Shown here: piece by piece, positions 58,672 through 64,000 of the stretch | Layout of the letters: each line of letters opens with the position of its first letter | Position numbering within the stretch: the first letter of the stretch is position 1 | Source of the DNA: Notamacropus eugenii | Taxonomy: Eukaryota; Chordata; Mammalia; Diprotodontia; Macropodidae | Length of the DNA: 64,000 bases | Direction: 5' to 3' | Assembly: GCF_028372415.1 (NCBI RefSeq) | Contig: NC_092878.1 | Span: 141,070,804-141,134,803 of the forward strand | Translations under genes and position numbers: made by a program | The notes under the pieces: model-generated | Database searches by the model: none | The model's input: only the letters and a program-made list of their open reading frames with translations | Told to the model about the DNA's origin: nothing

Positions 58672-61607
58672 GTGAGGCTAAGATGGCACTGTAGAGAAAG
58701 CACTCAGGCAAGCTCTCCCTATATTCCACATCAAGCAGCTATAAAATAACATCTCAAATCAAATTCTAAAGTGGCAGAGCCAACAAAATGTCAAGATGAG
58801 ACATTATTCTAGGCCAAGACAACTTAGGAGCTCAGAAGGAAAGATATATGACACAGGGGTGGAGGCTGGGCTGTAATCCAAGTGGATGCAACACCACTAG
58901 TGGGACTTGATGCTGGTGACAGAACCAACAGCAACTTCAGGAGCACTCAAGCCAGAGAAAGTAACAAGACCTGGCAAATGGTCAGAAAGAGATTACAGGG
59001 GACCCCTTTTCTAACACTGGACAAAGGACTGAATGAAATTTGGTGACTCCATTGCCTATATCCATTTCTCACTCACAGTTCAAGAATGGAGAGGAGCACT
59101 TCCAGTAATGAAGGAGCAGGGTCCCTGAGGAGTACAAGTTTTGGTCACATAGGATAAGGAACTCTAAGTAGCATAATCACTAGAGATCCCAGGGTGCTGG
59201 TGCCTTGAGTAGCAAAATCAATTGCAATCCAAAGGGATCAGGGACTCTTCCTAATAAAAGCCCTGATTAAAAGAGAAATGACCACACCTCCCCCCGATGG
59301 CATTACCTTGGAAGCACCAAAAACTGCCAGACGCCAAAAACTGACTCTGAAAACAGCAGTGCAAAAAAAATCTGAAGGTTAGGTCAGTGCCTCCCCCAGC
59401 CCTATGCTAGGAACAGAGCCCAACTTTAACATAAAGTGTAAAGTCAAAAAAATAGACTGGAAAAGTAAGCAAACAACAACAAAAATAATCTGACCATAAA
59501 TAGCTACTGTGGTGATAGGGACGAACAAGATACAAACTCTGAAGAAGACAATGTCAAAGTAGTTATAAGCAAAGTTATAAAAGAAGTTATAAGCAAAACC
59601 TCAAAGAAAAAAATTGTGAATTGGCTAAAAGCCCAATAATTACTGGAAGATATATTCAAAATCACATAAAAAGGATAGAAAAATTGAGAAAAGAAATGAA
59701 AAAGAGAGAAGAAAATTATGAAAAGATAATTTAGAATTTGATAAATAAGGAACAAGAAAGCAATGAAGAAAACACTTTAAAAACAGAATTGGCAAAATGG
59801 GGGAAAGGTAAAAAAAACAAAAAACCCTTCATTGATGAAAATAACTCCTTGAAAAGCAGAATTAGCCAGATGGAAAGGGAAGTACAAAAGCTCATTGAGG
59901 AAAATAGTACCTTAAAATTAAAATTGCCTAAGTGGAAGCTAATAACTCTGTGAGACATCAAGAAACAATAAAAACATTAAAAATAGAAGAAAACTGTGAA
60001 TTATTTCATCAGAAAAACAACTAACCTGGAAAATAGATCAAGCAGGATAATTTAGGACTTATTAGACTACCTGAAAGCCATGATCAAAAAAAAAAAAAAC
60101 CCTACACATTATATTTCAAGAAATCATAAGAGAAAATTGCCTTGATATACTAGAGCCAGGGGGTAAAATGGGCATTGAAAAAGTTAGAAAATGGACAATA
60201 TAAAAAGTAGAGATAAACTGATAAATTGGAAGCCAAAACTATAAAAGTGATGAAAACTAAAAGCTAGTTCTTTGAAGACTAAAAAAATTGATGTCTTTAA
60301 GCCAAGCTGAAGTAATATCACAATAAAACGGGAAGAACCTGTCATACATAGATAAAAGTCAATAAAACCCAAAACTACAAAGAAATGCAAGATCTCTTTC
60401 AAAAATATAAAAATACTCAAGCTAACAGAAAATAAAAAAAATATACTTAAAGAAAGAGCAAAAAAAATCCCAAAATTTAAAAAACCAACAAAATCACACA
60501 AAGAAAGTGCCAGCAAGTTTAAGTTTTCTTAAGAAAAAAATACTCCAAAGCATATACAAAGCAGTGCCTCAAAGAAAATGCAGCTTGCACAGAAGCTCCA
60601 ATCAAAATTCCTGGAGTAAGTAAAACAAGAACTTTTTCCCTGTTTCAAAAACTGAAAATTACTCTAAAAGCAAAGTTAGAGCAATAGAGGAAAATTTGCA
60701 AAAGAAATGTGATCTATGGAAGAAAGGTATAAAAAGTGAATTTTAAAAAGATACAAAACCTTCTTTCCCTAGTGTATTTTGTTAAGGTACCCAAGGAAAA
60801 AACTTCCTGAAAGTTAGAATAAACCAAATAGAAAAACGCCAAAATAAAATCACAAAGAGTTGGACATGACTTAAATGATTCAACAATAAATAGGCAAAAT
60901 GGTATAGAATCTTCTTTCTTAAAGGGAAAGTTATCCGAGTTATAGAGAGAAATACACAGCGAAATGATAATGCTGGTGGACTTAAGTTTACTTCTTTCAG
61001 ACCTAGATAAATCTAAACACGAAAGAAAGAAATAAAGTGTCTGAATAAAATTTTAGAAGACCTTGATATGATTGATATCTGGAGAATACTAAATTGGAAT
61101 TGAAAGAATTGTGCCTATTTCTCATTGTGCATGGAACCTTCTAAAAAAATGATCATTTACTAGCATGCAAATGTCTCACCAAAAAGTTCAAAAAAGCAGA
61201 AATTTTCAATGGATCTTTTAATTACAGAAGCAAAATAAAACCATATATGATAAAAGGGCTTTGAAGCAAAGATTAAAAATAATTGAAAACTAAATGATTT
61301 CAACCTAGAGAATGGGTGAGTCAAAGAACAAGTTATAGAAACAATCTGTAGTTTAATTTAAAGATAATAACAACATACCAGAATTTGGAGGGTTGAGTTT
61401 ATGTCGTACCTAAGGGAACATTTGTGTGTCTAAGCATTGTCATTAATAAAAGAAAAAGAAGATCAAGGCATTGAGCACGTAACTATAAAACTAAAAAGGG
61501 GGGAAATGTAAAGCCTCAGATAAACAACAAAATACAAAATTTGATAATCAATAGAGTCACCAACAAATTTGAATGTAAAAATTAAATTAATAAATAAAAC
61601 TGGAAGC
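58672..61607 (+). pseudogene. L1 with its 5' end: 5' UTR, ORF1 and endonuclease
   Basis: Starts with GAGGCTAAGATGGCACTGTAG, carrying a YY1-like AAGATGGC as at many mammalian L1 starts. After a ~1-kb 5' UTR comes the ORF1 remnant at 59704-60230 with a leucine/glutamate coiled coil (ENNSLKSRISQMEREVQKLI, then IEENSTLKLKL, in frame 59738-59953). ORF2 endonuclease remains follow at 60930-61600. A SINE-tail scrap (CACAAAGAGTTGGACATGACTTAAATG) is near 60855. Numerous stops. Interrupted at 61608 by an antisense L1 and resumes at 62352. Confidence 0.75.
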
Positions 61608-62351
61608 TTCTTTATTTTTTCTTTTAGTGAATTTTTAATTAAATATTTTATTTTTAAGTTATATGTAAAAACAATTTTGAACAATCTTTTAAAAACTTTT
61701 TAATCCAAATTCTCTCCCTCCCCACTTTCCCAATGCCTCATTGAGAAGGTAGGCAATTTGATAGGTTTTACATATGCAGTCATGCAAAATATATTTCCAT
61801 GTTAGTCATATTGCTAAAGAAAACAAAGAATGAAAAATAAAGAAAGTAAGAAATAGTACGCTTTCATTTGTGTTCAGACTCCATCAGTTCTTTCTCTAGA
61901 GGTGGATAGCATTTTTCATCATAAGTCCTTCAGAATTGGATTGGATCTTTGTATTGCTGAAAAAAGTTAAGTCATTCACAGCTGACCATTGTATAATATT
62001 GCTGTTATTGTGTTAACTGCGTTAATTTATTGTCTTTCCAGGTTTTTCCGAAATCATCCTGTTCATCATTTCTTATAACTCAAAAGTATTCCATCCCAAT
62101 CATATCCCACAGTTTGTTTGGCCATTCCTCAATTACGGGCATCCCCACAATTTCCAATTCTTTGCCACCACAAAAAAAAATCTATTTTTTTCATTTTTTA
62201 ATGAATGTATCTTTGGGATACAGATCTAGTAGTGGTATTACTGGGTCAAAGGGTATGCATGATTTTATAGGCATTTGGACATAGTTCCAAGCTGCTCTCC
62301 AGAATGGTTGAATCAGTTCACAAGTCCATCAACTACAGTTCAGAACTGCAC
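61608..62351 (-). mobile_element. antisense L1 3' part nested in L1
   Basis: Tail side TTTATTTTTTCTTTTAGTG at the left, TTATATGTAAAAACAATTTTGAAC, CCAAATTCTCTCCC, CAGTTCTTTCTCTAGAGGTGG, up to ORF2 C-terminal CCAGAATGGTTGAATCAGTTCAC at 62302. The flanking plus-strand L1 is contiguous across it. Confidence 0.8.
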
Positions 62352-62550
62352 CATTAGTGTAAGAGTTCTTTTATTAAAAGGAAAAAATAGCTTAAATAAA
62401 GTGTTTAGCTAACTTGTGTTAAAAAGAAAGAAATCAAGATGACCAATATAAAAAAAAAAAAAGATGAGTTCATAACTAAGGAAGAAAACATGAAAGAAAT
62501 ACTTAGGCCAATTCTTTTGTCCAAGTATATGTCAATTATAGTTAATTTGG
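62352..62550 (+). mobile_element. L1 ORF2 continuation
   Basis: AAGAAATCAAGATGACCAATATA, GATGAGTTCATAACTAAGGAAG and AGTATATGTCAATTATAG continue the ORF2 linker of the 58672 element past the nested L1. Confidence 0.7.

Positions 62551-62586
<36 letters not shown>
62551..62586. repeat. (AT)n microsatellite
   Basis: About 17 AT units with one TG interruption, at the junction of two oppositely oriented L1s. Confidence 0.97.
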
Positions 62587-62589
62587 TCT

Positions 62590-64000
62590 AGTCAAAGAGA
62601 CTTATTTACTCACAATCTTTCTAAACAATATTGCTGCACTGTATACAATTTTCTCTTGGTTCTGTTCATTTTACTCTTCATTATTTCATGCAAGTTTTTC
62701 TCTGTTTTTCTAAGATCATTGAGTTCATCATTTCTTACTGCACAATAGTATTCCATCACAACCATATACCACAACTTGTTCAGTCATACTCCAATGATTG
62801 GCATCCCTGCAATTTCCAGCTCATTGCCACTACAAAGAGCACTGCTATAAACATTTTAGAACATATAGGTTCTTTTCCTTTTCCCCTAATCATTTTCTGA
62901 AATAGACCTAGCAGTCAAAGAGCAGTTTAATTACTCTTGGGGCATAATTCCAGAATGCTCTCCAATGTGGTTGGATCAGTTCACAGTTCCACTAATAATG
63001 AATGTGTCCCAGTTTTTTAGCATCCCCTCCAACATTTGTTGCTTTCTCCTTCAATCATTTTAGTCAATCTGTTAGGTGTAAAATGATATCTCAAGTTGTT
63101 TTAATTCGTAGTTTTCTAATCAATAATGTTTTAAAGCATTTGTTCATGTGACTATGAATTGTTTTGATTTCTTCACTGGAAAACTGCCTGTTCATGTCCT
63201 GTGACCATTTATCAATTGAGGAATGACTCATATTCTTATAGATTTGACAAAGTTACTTATATATTTGAGATATGAGTCTTTTATCTGAGAAATTGTCTAT
63301 AAAATTTCCCTCCAATTTTCTAATTCCCTTCTGATCTTGGTTACATTTATCTTACTTGTGTAAAAATGTTTTTAATTTAATATAATTGAATTTATCCATT
63401 TTCTACCTAACTTTGCTCTCTGTCTCTTATGTATTCATAAATTGTTCACTTATCCAAAAGTTTGATAAGTGATATGTTTCATGTTCCCATTTTCTTGTAA
63501 TATCTCTCTTTATGTCTAGGTCATGTATCTAATTTGTCCTCATCTTTGTACGTGGTGTAAGACACTGGTCTATGCCCAATTTCTGCCCAACTGCTTTCCA
63601 GTTTTCCCATTTTTTAAAATCAAATAACAAATTCTCATCCCAAAATCTTAAGTCTTGTCAAATAAGAGGTTATTACATTTATTTGATGCTGTAAATTGTG
63701 TCTACTTTATTCCATTGATCTACCTTTCTACTTCTTGGCCAGTACCAGATAGTTTTAATAATTATTGCCTAACAATTTAAGATCGGGTACTGCTAAACCT
63801 TCTTTCTTTATAATTTTTTCATTAGTTATTTTGATATTTTTTACTTTTTGTTTTTCCAAATGAATTTTGTTATTTTTCTCTAACTTGGTAAAACAATTTT
63901 TGGTAATTTAATATATATAAATTACTTTAGGTAAAATTGTAATTTTTGTCATATTGGTCCTCCCTACCTATGAGCAATCAATATTTTTCCAATTGGGGCA
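62590..64000 (-). mobile_element. L1 ORF2 C-terminal to RT part, runs off the window
   Basis: Complement of L1 ORF2 from the C-terminus (TTACTGCACAATAGTATTCCATCAC; GTTGGATCAGTTCACAGTTCC) upstream to the thumb region (GATCTACCTTTCTACTTCTTGGCC near 63718). No 3' UTR is seen at the left, so it is 3'-truncated or rearranged. It continues beyond 64000. Confidence 0.8.

Noticed and set aside
1..64000. CRISPR array, phage, operon or other prokaryotic system
   Set aside because: No spacer-repeat periodicity, no operon-like coding density; the content is vertebrate retroelements throughout.

Overview
The window is vertebrate, almost certainly marsupial, nuclear DNA, with no bacterial or phage content. 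Three things point to a marsupial: SINEs whose tRNA-like head reads GGGCAGCTAGGTGGC (or its complement) with an A tail or an RTE-like tail; a young L1 family with a characteristic 3' UTR; and an RTE (BovB-like) LINE ending CGAAGGACAACAAC. They sit beside abundant old L2, L3/CR1 and MIR-type sequence. The DNA is AT-rich, CpG-poor and rich in microsatellites. I cannot tell opossum from an Australian marsupial.

Layout. 0-10 kb: SINE, RTE-tailed element and plus-strand L1s, carrying a 925-bp LTR-like insert (1810-2734) and a nested minus-strand L1 (5758-7366). 10-13.6 kb: the least repetitive part, with a GC- and CpG-richer block (about 11.0-11.85 kb) that looks like a promoter and first exon of a plus-strand gene. 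It ends in a short hydrophobic reading frame and an AAG|GTAAGA splice donor, followed by a long GT repeat. 13.7-19.6 kb: a decayed but extensive L2 with endonuclease and reverse transcriptase remnants, split by a 532-bp solo LTR, then an L3/CR1 carrying a ~280-bp all-purine microsatellite. 20-37 kb: L1, L2, MIR and SINE fragments with several microsatellites. 37.5-42 kb: an L1 with ORF1 and ORF2 remnants abutting a minus-strand RTE piece. 44.8-47.6 kb: an L3 broken up by MIR, RTE, LTR and SINE insertions. 49.7-52.2 kb: L1, an L2-type repeat and a minus-strand L3. 53.7-57 kb: an L1, then a TIPRL processed pseudogene cut by a later L1 with a perfect 16-bp target-site duplication. 58-64 kb: an L1 with its own 5' end, a nested antisense L1, and another minus-strand L1 running off the window.

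No intact protein-coding gene is visible. If the 11.8-kb exon is real, most of the remaining 52 kb would be its first intron. The window's content is mainly a stratified record of retrotransposition: L2/L3/MIR oldest, then RTE, SINEs, LTRs and L1s. I found no convincing undescribed system. The items most worth checking are the candidate promoter/exon, the TIPRL pseudogene stack, the two complementary RTE halves, and the three candidate solo LTRs. All family names come from recognition by eye; boundaries are approximate unless a duplication or tail is stated.
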